A stretch of 27,574 nt of DNA, from the NCBI GenBank assembly GCA_036244855.1, contig BQKZ01010291.1, forward strand, positions 4,150 through 31,723, read 5' to 3'. The notes beneath the pieces are model-generated. The model searched no databases. It was not told the origin of the DNA and saw only the letters and a list, made by a program, of their open reading frames with translations. Below, one piece after another: positions 15,924 to 27,569 of the stretch. The position numbers and the translations under genes were made by a program. How positions within the stretch are numbered: the first letter of the stretch is position 1; each line of letters begins with the position of its first letter. This stretch comes from Temnopleurus reevesii (lineage: Eukaryota; Echinodermata; Echinoidea; Temnopleuroida; Temnopleuridae).

Positions 15924-17453
15924 TAAATACCTTGTCGGTTTACCAGAAACTAAAGCATAAAACAAAATGTGACATACTATTGAATCATATTTCATGTGAC
16001 TGCACATGACAAATTGGTTTATTATGAAGAGATAGCGAGTTGAACACAATAAAAAATATTTAATTGTTTTCACACAAATTATAAAAAATGCACAGATCTT
16101 GCACATTGTACTCAAAGAAATTCCTACAATTTGGCAGAGTCACACCAGTCATTTTTCCCTGGTCACACATTTGCATTTTCTAGCACATTTAGGGCTCTAG
16201 TGGAGTTGTTTTCATATCTGAATACACAGGAACTAAACTTTTTAGGCTTAGGGGGCTTTCCATTAAGTCCATAGATTTTTAATCTTATCACCTCCATTAA
16301 AATAATGCATAGCAATAAGATTTACATTGCAAAAATCCTGAGTGGACACTCGCTAAAATCACTAATGTGTGACTATTAAAACAAACACATAGAAACTTCT
16401 TTGATTACACACTTCAATTGTGATTCGTTAGGCCAGAACTAATGAAACTGTAACACTTTAGTTTAAAAACAAAATAGAAACAAATTAAAATAAGAATGTA
16501 TACAGATGATAATCTCATTATTCACTCACAGAAAATCTACAAATAAAAAAAAGTATATTAAAATAATATACAGTGATTGATAAAAGCAGAAAAGTATGAC
16601 ATTAATATTTCATATAGCTCATATGTACAAATAAAAAGGCAAAACACAAACAAGCTGGGTTTGAATAAAATGAAAGAACAGTACAAACACAAAGTATGAT
16701 ATCGAAACAATCACAACAAAATAAACGTCATCTAAAGTAATCTACAATTGCATGATTTTTTTCAGCAAATAACAAAGAAACTTGTAATTCTTCTGTGCCA
16801 TAAAATCACAAGTGATTTAAGTAGACATGAAGGACTACTGGATGGGCACATACAGGTAGTAATAGAGCAAATATTACTAATTCATTTATTTATTCATTAC
16901 ATTTTATTTTAACAGGGTGGACCAATCACTAATCAAAGTACTGTTCTAATACTGCATGATACATGTATCTGATTTTCTGTCATTTGATTATTGTTAGCTT
17001 TGATATAGCTATATATGTGTTCCCTTTAATTGTGGAATGATCATGCTCACTGCCTAGCCATCTTAGTTTGTATTCTCGATTGTTGGAGGGGGGGGGGGAA
17101 ATGACATGTTTTAAAGAGAGTGGCAGTGATGATAGGACTGTATTATTATCAAATTTCATCATGTTTCACATTTTGCTCTCAAAACAATTGCTTGCCTCAA
17201 TCATTTCTGAAACGCACAAAAAGGAAACATCACCAATATCTTTTCAATACTGTGCAAAAGATAATATATTGAATACTGACAAAAGTTTTATTTTTAAAAT
17301 CACAATATTTTGGTATATCATGCAGCCCTATTACTTGGAAACACTCTTGATGTGCATGTTTCTACCCTTGAATACTTCTTTGACACACTCAGGAACAATC
17401 CTGTTCATAAACTGAGTGTTAAAAACAGTGTTGTAATAGAAACTTTACTTAGT
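15924..17453. other. Non-coding DNA, no gene recognised
   Basis: The stretch is AT-rich with scattered stops in all frames. The only notable feature is an 11-base G run at about 17088-17098. Nothing here supports a coding exon, RNA gene or recognisable element. Confidence 0.6.
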
Positions 17454-17594
17454 AATGCCCCGGTCACATACAGTAGGACCCCGGAAGCAACATGACTCAA
17501 CACGACTCTTTCTTAATTCACAGTTAACTGCCTCCGAACACAAGAGTCGTGTTGAATAGTGTTGCTTCCAAGGCCCTATGTAACCAAGGCTTAA
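17454..17594. mobile_element. MITE family M3, second copy
   Basis: gccccggtcacata, ccccggaagcaacatgactc and the mirrored gagtcgtgttgaatagtgttgcttcc form the same 140-base foldback as 11506-11642. Its central ttaattcacagttaactg is in the opposite orientation, as expected for a palindromic element. Confidence 0.88.
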
Positions 17595-17698
17595 AGTTGG
17601 TCATGCAAATCCAGAGCAAACAAACAATATTTGATTACAGGGCATTTTCAAACACTATCCTCTGCATCATCAACATGTCGATAATTTGACAAAAAAAG

Positions 17699-18060
17699 GT
17701 AACTCTGCCTACGGTATAAAGTTGAATCTGTTGGGACCATACAAATCTGTTCGACTTATGAAAATTTTGACTTAGTCGAGGCTAATAACACTGGTTTTGC
17801 AATATTTGTTCCAGAAAATCACATTGACTTTGGCAATTATTCGACTTAGACTAAGTTGGACTAAGGGGGTGTTGCTCAAAATTTGCAATTGATCGCGAGT
17901 TGCAGTTGATCGGAATGCGCCAATCAAAATCATTGTTTCATACGTGTCTTGTTAAATGCGCATAATAAAAATATGCGTTACAATTTGTAAAGTTGCAGTT
18001 GATCTGCAGTTGATTTTCAGCAACACCCTCTTAGACAAGTTCGAGTAAGGCAGAGTTGAC
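17699..18060. mobile_element. Inverted-repeat element (gtaactctgcct ends) hosting a nested MITE
   Basis: gtaactctgcct at 17699 is answered by aggcagagttgac at 18048-18060. The arms continue with cgactta/tagtcga-type sequence. The M4 element at 17866-18030 is inserted in it, between ctaag and ttagac, so this host is the older of the two. Confidence 0.7.
17866..18030. mobile_element. MITE family M4, intact copy
   Basis: ggggtgttgctcaaaattt and gattttcagcaacaccc form the terminal repeats, continued by subterminal gcaattgatc and ttgcagttgatc motifs. The length is about 165 bases with no coding. A decayed relative in inverse orientation is at 8520-8670. Confidence 0.85.
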
Positions 18061-20925
18061 TGTAAATGTCATGTTCCTGCTCATTGTGTGATGAAGCCTG
18101 TGTACATTTGCACATGACGAAACAACTGATTAACTTTCGTTGATTGATTTGTGCTCAATTGTATTACAAAAAAGTTCAGTCTGAGGACTGCAGTGATTTT
18201 TTTCCAATAAAACCATGTTACTGACAAACCTGAAGGATAGGGATTTGCATTAAAAGTAGATTGCACCAATATATCACTTGTGGCAGCTTACATCAAATTC
18301 ACAACAATTCAGCCAATTGCATATAATGGCAGTGGCACAACGATCAATAAAATAATGGCAGGTTTGATGAAACAAGTTTGTCAAACCAGAAACGAGGTAA
18401 AATAATCCCAATTAAGTGCCAGATAATACATACATCTAATCTACATGTATGCCGTCTCTTTAAGTGAATGGGTACCGGCAGGAAGAGTGCAACTTGGCAG
18501 CTATGCTATGGCCGGGTAATAATATTGGATAGATGGCATGTTTAAATGCTATATATTAATATTTTTATTTTTATATTTTTTATAGAAATTTAAATCAAGT
18601 ATTTGGCACATTCTTATATTAAAGAATAAAAATAAGAAAAGAGCATTAAAAATACACATGTACCAAAGATATTCATAATATTTTACCGGCTTCTCTAACC
18701 CTACTTAAGGTAGTTGAGGTACATGTACATGTAGTAGGATAGAGGAACAATCATAATTTTCTGTAGCTGTTGTTTACACTTCTACTCCCGAATTCATGAG
18801 AGAAGCACATATCAGTATGAGGTGCCTAATCTGCTGATAAATACATGCATATAAAACAAGGAATCTTGAGGAAAGAGTACTAGAAAACATAGGAATATAG
18901 ATTACATGTAAACCTAAATGCCCTGATCAACTTTGCAGTCCTGAAAGATAATGAAAATAGACCTCATTTCAACGTTTGAAACTTCAGATAAATTCTCAAA
19001 AACAAGGTTGAATGAAAAGGGAAATAAATGATTTTCCAGTGTTGTACTTTGAATTTGTAGTTATCTTGTTATATCTACGAATGTGATGTCGACAATAACA
19101 TAAATCATTCTGAATTTTCAATTCAAGTGGCATTTTCACTTGTTCCAATAAAATCTTTGAAAGATCCATAAGATACATGGCTGTACATAATCACAGACTT
19201 GTACATATATCAAGGGAATTCACATATTTCAAGAATATCAAAATTGAAAGAATACCAAAGCTTCTGATATTTTGTCAACCACAGACAACTGTCACAAAAA
19301 CTTATGAGGCGTGAAGGTACACATGTACATGCAAAAACATATTTGATAATTCTTCATTCTTTTAGTCAAATTGGAAGCTCAGTTCAATAAAAACAATTCA
19401 ATAATCACATGATCAATCTTAATTTTCCAACAATCCTTTTCCAAAACAACAGCTAATAATAAAGGTGCATTTAATAAGCTGGTTTTGGCACATTCTATAA
19501 TAAAATGATATTGTCAGGCACAAGTGTTTGCTTGAATAAACAATCTTTAAGCAATTTACATAAATAACAGTGATTCCCATTTGCTGGACACAGGGGGAAT
19601 ACTACTATAAATAATAAAGATTTCTTTTCACTAAGTACTGTATAAACTACTGTATGGTGAATTCATGTTCTATTGCAGTTTACAGTACTTTCCAGAAGTT
19701 TTAAAGTAGCCCTATTGCAGTCACAATGGTGAAAAATCTGCCAATTCTGAAAGTACCATTGTCAAACTGGTTCGGTTGTGGATTCACCGGGCTAGTGTTG
19801 GCAGTGTTTGATCATGTCACACTTAGGTACTCTATGCAAATGGCTGTGAACAAGCATGCATTTCCTACTTTCCCATGGCTATGACGGAGCCTACTTATAA
19901 ATATTACAATCTAGTAAACAATAAATAATCTCATGCATCAACATCTCTTTTTCATCTTCATCTTTATATCTTACAATGAAATACTAGTCTTCCATTAATG
20001 ATGTTCAAATTTCATACTGAAATTCTACTGACAAACTGGAGTTTGAGGTAAGGTATGCATAAAAAACCCTAATCACACAACTGCAGATTTCTATTCATTG
20101 AAAATAATAGTTCTACCCCACAATTTCAAGAGCTCTGCTTGGAAATATGAAACATGCACAAATTGTTCTTATGGTACTGGATTTTATAGCTGCATAGTCT
20201 AGATTCTAGACAAGTATTAATATAAGTAACAGTAATATTGCATATATACTCAGACACTCTCCTATAGGTAGAAGAACAGAATCTGAGAACAGACCATTGA
20301 AAAATAAATCAGCAAGGCTCCAGATACAACCAAGAAGGTTAAGCCCTTCAGAACAGGATTTATTTGACAACAAATTCAATCACTATTCCTTTCCTATATT
20401 GGCAACACTGAAATTCTAAATTCTCTTTTTATAACGTTCCAATCAAATGTTATATTGAATCTTCTTCGTCAAAGAGCATATAGAAAGCAAAAAGTTTGAA
20501 ATCTGCATTGCCAATTTAAGGATAAATGGCCATTTTAGTGATTATTTTCATTCAAAGAATTCTCTGCATCCAGTAAAAATGGTGACAGAATAGAAATAAT
20601 TAGATTCAGTGTCGGATTTTTTCTCTTTCTGCTCATGCATCTGGTATATTTTTAGAGCACTACATCAAAAGTTATCGAACCCAAACACAAAGCGTGTTCT
20701 TATCGTCCTGAAAGGGTTAACAACAGTCTACAGCCACAATCCACAACACTTTGCTGATTTTGATGATCATAGCAAATCCTGTTTTCATGAGATTGTAGTG
20801 TACATTGTACTGATGGGAACCGCTGTGGATACTACACCATTGGAAACGGATTTCATGCTCATAAACTTCTCTCAATTTAACCAATATTGCTCCTTCCCAC
20901 ATAAAATAAGTGAGTGAGTACAAGT
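18061..20925. other. Non-coding DNA, including probable 3' UTR of the minus-strand gene
   Basis: No coding exon was recognised on either strand. The right end (from about 20925 leftwards) should hold the 3' untranslated region of the minus-strand gene. tttatt at about 20357 (AATAAA on the minus strand) is one of several possible poly(A) signals. The 102-codon plus-strand frame at 20609-20917 lies opposite this UTR and looks accidental. Confidence 0.5.
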
Positions 20926-21772
20926 TCAGTAAATCACATTTTGTGGGCTGTGAATATTTTGTCTGCTAAAGTTCAGAATGGCATCTGCAGCATTGCAATG
21001 CTCCGCTCGCATGCGCTTGTACTTCGTATGGAAGCCCAGAATGAATATGATTGCTGCCAATGCTCCGTATCCAGCGAAAAACATCATGGTTACTGGGGAA
21101 AGGAGAAAGATAATTTTTAGGTTGATGTGATGAAGATGATAACCACAAAAGAGCAACAGATCTTCTTTACAAGAAACAAATATATCATCTATTAAACAAT
21201 TTTAAGAAGTATGTACTAACTTTATCATATGTTGTCAATTATTATGGTAATGTATACACTAATATAATTTAAAAAGAGTAGTCTGATCAGCGATTGATAA
21301 AACATAAGTAACAATGTACACATAATTTGACATGAAATAATAAAACATAAATGATGACAAAAAAAAATCAAAAAAAAAATTGAAATAAAACACAAATAGC
21401 TTGGAATTATTATACAATGAAATTACTTGTACTTTTGAAATTGAGCAGGCTAATGCAAATATAAAAAGTAGCCTGAAACCTTTGCAAATGACTGCATTTC
21501 TGTCCATATTTTGGGATATGAGCAAAGTTTGCTATCATTTGTATTATCAGACAAATAAATTCCTCTTACCAGTCATATCTTGAGCTGTTGCATCCCCAAC
21601 ATTCCCGATGGATGTATCCCACGTCTCCTGCCCTCCATCATGGAGGAATGATGTGACGTTAGCCGTCGGGCTGACGGGGGGTATGTTACAGACGCTCAAG
21701 TGTTGCTCCTGGGATGAGAGAGGTCTTGCTAACCACTCAGCGGACTGCATGAGAAGGACGCCTTGCACCTGA
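20926..21772 (-). CDS. C-terminal two exons of an unidentified membrane protein (partial)
   Basis: On the minus strand, 21570-21772 (acceptor ccattacag, donor gactg|gtaaga) joins 20926-21092 (acceptor ctttcccc-ag) in phase, ending in TGA. The peptide runs QVQGVLLMQSAEWLARPL, then a ~50-residue polar segment with an NVTS glycosylation sequon and two Cys/Pro-rich patches. One helix (MMFFAGYGALAAIIFILGF) and a basic tail (KYKRMRAEHC) follow. The pattern of an end-of-helix GVLLMQS segment, lumenal loop, final helix and cytosolic tail would suit the last two helices of an MFS-type transporter, but I do not recognise the family. The first exon starts with one base of a split codon, so at least one more exon lies upstream. 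None was found before the window's right edge. The gene is convergent with the SLC36-like gene. Confidence 0.65.
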
Positions 21773-21870
21773 CTGTAATGGATATTGAAAACATATCATC
21801 GTGTATGAAGGGTTATATTCTGTTTTGCGTTTTTCATTTTGGTCTTTGATGGGTACGAATCATATCTTCA

Positions 21871-22092
21871 GTGGGCTGATAAACCTCATATCTCAGTTTT
21901 TTGTGTGTGAAAATCGCTTTTTCAATATTGCACTTTTTCCCGTGTAAATTTCAGGTTTCAATTTGAAAAGAATGAGTGTCTCTGGCACAGTACATAAGTC
22001 CTTTGTCCCATTCACTACAGTGTTAGGCAGCCATGTTTCATGGATGTCCTGAACATTTCTCATTTTTTAGATACCAGGTTTTATCAGCCCAC
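21871..22092. mobile_element. MITE, 222 bases, gtgggctgataa ends
   Basis: gtgggctgataaacct at the left end and aggttttatcagcccac at the right are inverted repeats of 16-17 bases with one mismatch. The interior is non-coding. It lies about 100 bases upstream (in the sense of the gene) of the minus-strand exon and directly borders the SINE at 22108. Confidence 0.85.
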
Positions 22093-22107
22093 CGATGAAT
22101 TATGATA

Positions 22108-22395
22108 CATTGTATAATAATGAACGGCTTTTATATACCGCTTTCGATTCATGAGAATTCCCTAAGCATTCTATAATTGCAGCATTATTACCCTGGCTTT
22201 AGCCTGGCAGCCACCAGCGCACTTGGCGTTTCAAGGAATAAATATTTCTACCAGGTACACATTCACCTTACCTGGATTGAGTGCAGCACAATGTGGATGA
22301 ATTTCTTGCTGAAAGAAATTAACGCCAAGGGTGGGACTCGAACCTACGCCCCTCTAGTTGAAAGGCGAGAGTCATGACCACTGCCTCCATGGCGT
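22108..22395 (-). mobile_element. tRNA-derived SINE family S1, near full length
   Basis: On the minus strand a tRNA-like head (gccatggaggcagtgg, then B box ggttcgagtcc) is followed by the body (ttcagcaagaaattc, cacattgtg, gcactcaatccaggtaaggtgaatg). The 3' region ends in gcggtatataaaagccg and an AT-rich tail. This copy defines the family of which 2888-3065 is the 5' part and 7740-7862 the 3' part. It is not a functional tRNA. Confidence 0.85.
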
Positions 22396-22639
22396 ACTGC
22401 ATTATAATCAACCGTGAATAAGTCCTACAATCGCCTAAATTGAAATACTTTATTATCTCTAACTCTTACAAGTCAATCCCTCTCCCAGTCTAAGGTATCT
22501 GCTCAGTCCTTACATGTTTTACTAAGGTAAGGTTGGTTATATTTCTATATGTGTAAGGTATGTAGACAGCATATAGACCAGCAAACACAATAAACTTCAT
22601 TAATATAACAAAAGCAGTGGCACGAATTGCATACACAAA

Positions 22640-23075
22640 TGTTGATAGGTAAGAAAAGCATACCTTGCCCAATCTCGGGTATGTAGCTTCCATGATAGCA
22701 CTCAAACGAAACCCGTCTTATAATGTAGATAGATTCAAGAATATATGGAGCACCAACCATTACTCACATTGCTGTTGCTAGGCCAGCAGCACAATCCTTA
22801 CTCATTCAGACATGAGAAATCCAGTGTTCACTCCCTAAGATACATGTACCAGGTACCAAGCTAGATTCAGTAACACATGGAGTAACAAAAATTCCACACA
22901 ATCTTCTTGCTACAGCAGGCAATTACTTACTCACCCAGACATAATGAAGACATCCAGCGCTAGTTCCCTCTTGACACTAGTAGCTTCTACACCTAGCTCT
23001 AAACAAAACCCCCGCCTTAATAAATAGATTCATTAACATATGGAGCAGCAACTATTATTATATCCCTTACATAAA
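22640..23075. repeat. Degenerate tandem array, ~3 units of 130-150 bases
   Basis: The units share tagcttc-a, ctcaaac-aaacccg-cttaata, agattca--aacatatggagca and ttactca-ccagacat-a in the same order. Unit 1 is about 22640-22795, unit 2 about 22796-22925 and unit 3 about 22926-23075. The minus-strand frame with MEATYPRLGK at 22660-22690 is part of unit 1 and is not supported as an exon. Confidence 0.65.
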
Positions 23076-23154
23076 GATCGTTGCATTGACAGTGTACAGG
23101 TGAGAAAAATGAATAGATTTGCTAAGAAAGCTGTTTGCCATTGAATAGTACGAA

Positions 23155-23190
23155 TAGTAACCTTTTTTCCCTAGGGAAAAAAAGTTACTA
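23155..23190. repeat. 36-base palindrome centred on cctagg
   Basis: tagtaaccttttttccc and gggaaaaaaagttacta mirror each other with one mismatch and no spacer. It lies only 38 bases left of the ambiguous base at 23228. It may be a cruciform or a tiny element, or mark a junction. Confidence 0.8.
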
Positions 23191-23227
23191 TCTTTGCGCG
23201 AACACAGACGTGTGAAGAATTTGTGAC

Positions 23228-23228
23228 N
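23228..23228. other. Ambiguous base (N) at the duplication boundary
   Basis: This is the only non-ACGT symbol seen in the window. The base to its right is the first base of copy B of the duplicated segment and the base to its left has no counterpart in copy A. That coincidence suggests a contig join or unresolved overlap, not a random low-quality base. Confidence 0.8.
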
Positions 23229-23266
23229 TATATGGGTCTATTGTAAGCATTATTGAAAACCACTGA
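23229..23266 (+). pseudogene. Second copy of the transporter's last 12 codons
   Basis: The frame YGSIVSIIENH and the TGA at 23264-23266 are exactly as in the complete gene, with one silent change (ATT for ATC). A preceding GTA would be completed if the N were G. Nothing upstream of the N matches the rest of the last exon. It is either a truncated duplicate or the visible tail of a second paralogue whose body is not in this sequence. Confidence 0.85.
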
Positions 23267-23820
23267 GACAGCTGTACTTCTAATGCATTTCTATACCTCG
23301 CTATAGGCTTAGTAAGTTATGGTAGTTGTACATAGAATTATTATTTTTTGGAATGCTCAAAGTCGTAGGCAGAGGAGTATACATGATGTGTTTCCATGTG
23401 TTATATATCCATACCTGCCAACCAATCAAATTTTGATCCTATTGTGTAAGATTTTTAGACATGAAGAGAACAAAACTAGCTTTCTTTGTTTGTCAAAAGA
23501 CATTTTTTAAATTTAAATACTGAGATTATCATGCCTCAAAATAGGATTTTATCTGGGGCATCATATGCAAGGCCATTTTGATGAAGGGCACTTTTCTGTA
23601 CAAAGCAAAACAATTTAGAACTGTAGGAAATTTTTTTAAAAAGTCACCACGGCAAGCAAAGAGGGTCACACATCCTTTGTCCTGGGCTGCCTCAGGCTCA
23701 TTCAAGACCTGTATAATATTTTCACTCTGTTCTTTGGAAGTTTGAGTAAGAGTAAGAATTTCGTATCTCTTTGCCTGAGATAAAACTTATTTAAGCAATC
23801 CATGAGCAGGGCATTATACA

Positions 23821-24773
23821 TGCCTGCCAACCAAAATTGAACTCTATTCCCCATCATTAGGTGGTATCAACATCTTTGGACACCCATCACCATTACACAT
23901 TAAAAGGGGAACCAACCCCTGGAATTATCGTGCTGCCATTGAATAAAGAAAAACCAGATGAATAAAATATGAAAATTTGAGCAAAATCGGACAACCCGTT
24001 CAAAAGTTATCAATTTTCAAAGTCACAGATTTGATGATCACTGCCGCTCACGGGGATCCGTGCGATCGGTAAAACCGACGAAATCTGTGATGTCATGTCG
24101 GACAATTCCTCATTCAATTTGTACATGGAATATTTAAAAATTGATCAATGTAAAATTTAGAGTAAGGTTGCAGCATGAATCTTTTCAAAATACGTGCAGG
24201 ATCAATACAGAAATGCTATGCCCCAACCAAAAATTTGCATTTTGTTGACTTTTCAAAAAAAAGGGAGAAATTGTGAAATTTTGTATACAGAGTGAATGAG
24301 GAGTTTTCCGACATGACGTCACAGATTCCGTCAAATTTGCAGAGCGCACGGATCTCCATGAGCGGTAGGGATTGTCATATTTCTTTGACTTTGAAAATTC
24401 ATACATGTAACTTTTGAGCGGGTTGTCAGATTTTGCTCAAATTTTTGCAGTTTGTTCGATTTTTCTTCATTCCATGAGAGCACGGTAATTCCAGGGGATG
24501 GCTTCCCTTTATTATGTCTCCAAAGTCACCCTTTTGTTTAATGGATAGCATCAATAAAGAGAGAAGAATGCACTGGAATTAATAATGTATGTCTCTGCAT
24601 CACAGTGAAAAAAAATTGTCAGAAAAGGATAGGATAATTATTCTTCCCTGAAGACAGATGTATTTTACAACATTGTTCTGTAAAATATTTACTGATTTCT
24701 TTTTATTTTGAATCCCGCTATGAACCATAGTATGACTGGAAAAGTTTTGAGTTCAATTCAAGGTTGGCAGGCA
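23821..24773. mobile_element. 953-base inverted-repeat element with TACA target duplication
   Basis: tgcctgccaacc at the left and ggttggcaggca at the right are perfect inverted repeats, continued by ttgaactc/gagttcaa. Both sides are flanked by taca (23817-23820 and 24774-24777), and copy A lacks the insert. No transposase is seen, so it is non-autonomous. The ends resemble those of family M5, into which it may have inserted. Confidence 0.85.
23902..24511. mobile_element. 610-base foldback element nested in the previous one
   Basis: Long inverted arms run from the two ends toward the centre. Matching blocks include aaaggggaaccaacccctgg with ccaggggatggcttcccttt, agatttgatga-region cacagatt with aatctgtg, gatgtcatgtcgg with ccgacatgacgtc, and cctcattc with gaatgagg. 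The arms are diverged, so this is an old palindromic element. One end resembles 1560-1600. Confidence 0.85.
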
Positions 24774-25271
24774 TACATGTACTTTATACAGTTTAGCAGG
24801 TTGGTATGTAAGGGAATAAGAATTTCCCTTTTTTAATGCCTACATTATTGATTGTACGTCGTCACCTGTCACTCGCTAGGTGCCAAAGGAAATACATACC
24901 AGTATGTACATGTAAAGGTGACAAATATTATATTATGCCTAAAATGAAATGTCAATATTCTTAAGTTTGTTTACATTTATATTATTTTCTACCTAATATA
25001 AGGAAAAGTATTATTATATTTATCTTTTATATTCTATGCTGCATTCAATGTTTTGTACCAAATTATAAAATTTATTTAATTCATTCCGAAATGACTTGAA
25101 GAATAACATTCCACCAAAGGATTATCTGAAAGAGGAGGACCTGTAATTATAGTTTCAATTTAAAATACTAGATTGATGATTATTTTGTTGTAGTGCAACA
25201 AGAGAGAATGTTCTCTCTGTTACCAGAGTATGGTCAGCACTAGGGAAAGTGTGATGGTAATACCACAAAGC

Positions 25272-25652
25272 TGCAGAGATGCTAATTGTTCTGTAACATG
25301 CACAAGGTGATAATTGAAACAACAGCTGTACAAAAGTGAAAGAAAACATTACAACATTAAGCATTCTTTTGTAATGAAAGCCTATTATGAAAATTCACCT
25401 CATGCATATTCTGGAACAATAGGCGGGTTTACTTATATATTCAAATTTATGTGCGTTTAACGTAGTTACGTGGTATTCCATAGACCGGTTGATAACAATA
25501 AGACTACAATAATTGGAATCCAGTTTGCATACACTACTTGTTGATATGTCGGGCAAGCCTCGGGCAAGCTTTCTGGTTGTCAAGAACAACATTTGTGTTA
25601 GAGGCATGCATAAAATTGCATCTATTAGTAAACCCACCTATTTGCATCTCTA
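25272..25652. mobile_element. MITE family M1, decayed copy B, with nested insert
   Basis: gcagagatgctaattgttctgt (left) and cattctggaacaa plus tttgcatctct (right) are M1-like ends, split by the element at 25420-25641. It is the partner of 12059-12403 in copy A. Confidence 0.6.
25422..25639. mobile_element. MITE, 218 bases, ggcgggtttact ends, copy-B only
   Basis: ggcgggtttact and agtaaacccacc form the terminal repeats in a TA target (25420-25421, 25640-25641). The empty site is visible in copy A at about 12387-12392. This is a clean insertion after the copies separated. Confidence 0.85.
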
Positions 25653-27370
25653 ATGTTGTGAGTGAGATACATGGAGAGGATAGATTATAGATATATTTTT
25701 TAAATTCAAATCAAATGATCTAGACTGTTCATGACCATAAGATTGAATAGAAAGCACAAAGAGAGCAAACCACACAATTACAACAACATTCAAAAGTAGA
25801 TACCTCCCTTTAATCTCATTGTAAGTAGGCAATATAGGTTCACACCTTTGTTTATTAATTTTATGCCATTCAAAACACAATGCACATTTGTACTCTCAGA
25901 TTTATATTCTCTGAAGCCCACTGCGTACGCTACAATTCTACCACCCGACAACTGAGTAAGCCGAGCTCTGTCGTGATAATGATAATGATCAAATATGTGT
26001 GTGTCAAGCGTCACATTGAAAATTTTGTCATTTTACTTATGATTAAGATTCTGCTACATGTACATGTAGGACCGAAAATTCAAGTTCTTTTTTTTTACTC
26101 CGCTTTGAAAAGGTCACGCATATTTTACTTCTGCTCATCTAAAAAGTAAGCGCGTAAAACTAACAGTGGAAACACAGCTATGAAGCCAGATCGCAAGATG
26201 TGAGGTGGAAATGTTAAGGACTGGCTCATGCTTCAGTGACATCATTCGGTCGCAAGCCAGTCTTAAGGTGGTAAAGTAGTAGCGTAACTTTCTCCCTCTC
26301 TCTGTCATAAATGTATCTCTCTTTTCCTCAATATCTTGCTGTTATACAGCATCAACACACATGCACATTATACATGTATGTGTAATTTCTAATGCAGTAA
26401 CATTTTTTATTTTTCTAAACATATTCTACTTAATATCTATGCACTGTATGGTTATAATTTCTCTGCATATTCTGTTATACTTCATGGCATGATATTGGGA
26501 GCAGAAATGCTGCAAAAAGTTGTTATACAATCCGTATTGTCCATAAATATAGCTATTTATGATGATATGCAAATTAGGCTGGGGTAGTTTGATAGAATCT
26601 AATGTTTTTATGTTTATTGAATAGTCTTCAAATTATTACTGGCATCCCAATTTTAGCTAATTTATGTTGTTAATGGATGTCAAAAAGTATTATTCTGTAT
26701 GATTTTTGCAATATGCATTTAATTGCATTATCCATCTTTGATTTGTTTTAAAGACTTGGTCTGCACTAGAAAAATCTTCCTTTGATTAAAAGCAGAAAAA
26801 TCAGACGATTCATGGGTGCTGGTAAATTTATTGATTCAACCTTTTTAATCTTTAAAAAAAATGTATTCATGGGTTAAAAACAATAAGTTATAATAGGATA
26901 TCAGTCGGAAAGTGCATGAAATATGTCGAAACAAGAGGAAAATGTTGCTGATGTGAATGAAAATCACCTATACAATGGAGATATACATGTCCTCTCATTT
27001 ATTGACCGATTTTCTTCAAACCCCTCTTTTGATCTGTTTGCCTGACCTTCGTGCTTTCAATCAAAGCAAGAATTTTCTTTCCCAGACCGAGCCTTCTATA
27101 CGAATAATCATTACGTTGATTACATGTTTCCTGAAAATTATATGGGATTTATGTGTTCTGAAATTGAATCAATAGATAGATTTAGTCGTAAATTGGAAGT
27201 TATGCATTTTTATAATTATATTACGAATAATTATTTTATATATTTATTTTTATATGTGCATGCAAGTGCAATAAGACCGTGCCTCAACTCAATCTCTTCG
27301 CACACATATATTTGGAAATTATGAAATTGGAAATGGTTAAAGGTATTCTATTATCAAAAGGTAGCTGGTA

Positions 27371-27569
27371 TACTGTATTGGCTGAAATTCTTGCGATGGC
27401 TTTATTTTCACTAATTTCATGGTTATGGCCTCACAAAAATTTCTACTCTATATGATGCACATTCATTTGTGTACAAACACAGTCCATAACAAAATAACAA
27501 AATTCCAAAATTCCAACTGGTCAGAATTCGCAAATATATATGTACGCTATAATATTGGCTTATACAGTA
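27371..27569. mobile_element. MITE family M2, copy B
   Basis: tactgtattggc at the left and ggcttatacagta at the right, collinear with 14011-14213. It shows small deletions relative to copy A and ends five bases before the window edge. Confidence 0.8.

Noticed and set aside
17088..17098. G-run as a quadruplex
   Set aside because: A single 11-base run without further G tracts nearby does not make a convincing intramolecular quadruplex.
20609..20917. 102-codon plus-strand frame
   Set aside because: It lies opposite the expected 3' UTR of the minus gene and has no recognisable domain or homologue.
22177..22377. 66-codon plus-strand frame
   Set aside because: It is an antisense reading of the S1 SINE.
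22660..22740. Minus-strand frame with SAIMEATYPRLGK before a GT, reminiscent of the E-x-TYP segment of SLC49-type transporters and a possible upstream exon of the minus gene
   Set aside because: The donor phase does not match the one-base start of the next exon, no good acceptor is seen, and the bases are part of a three-unit tandem repeat.
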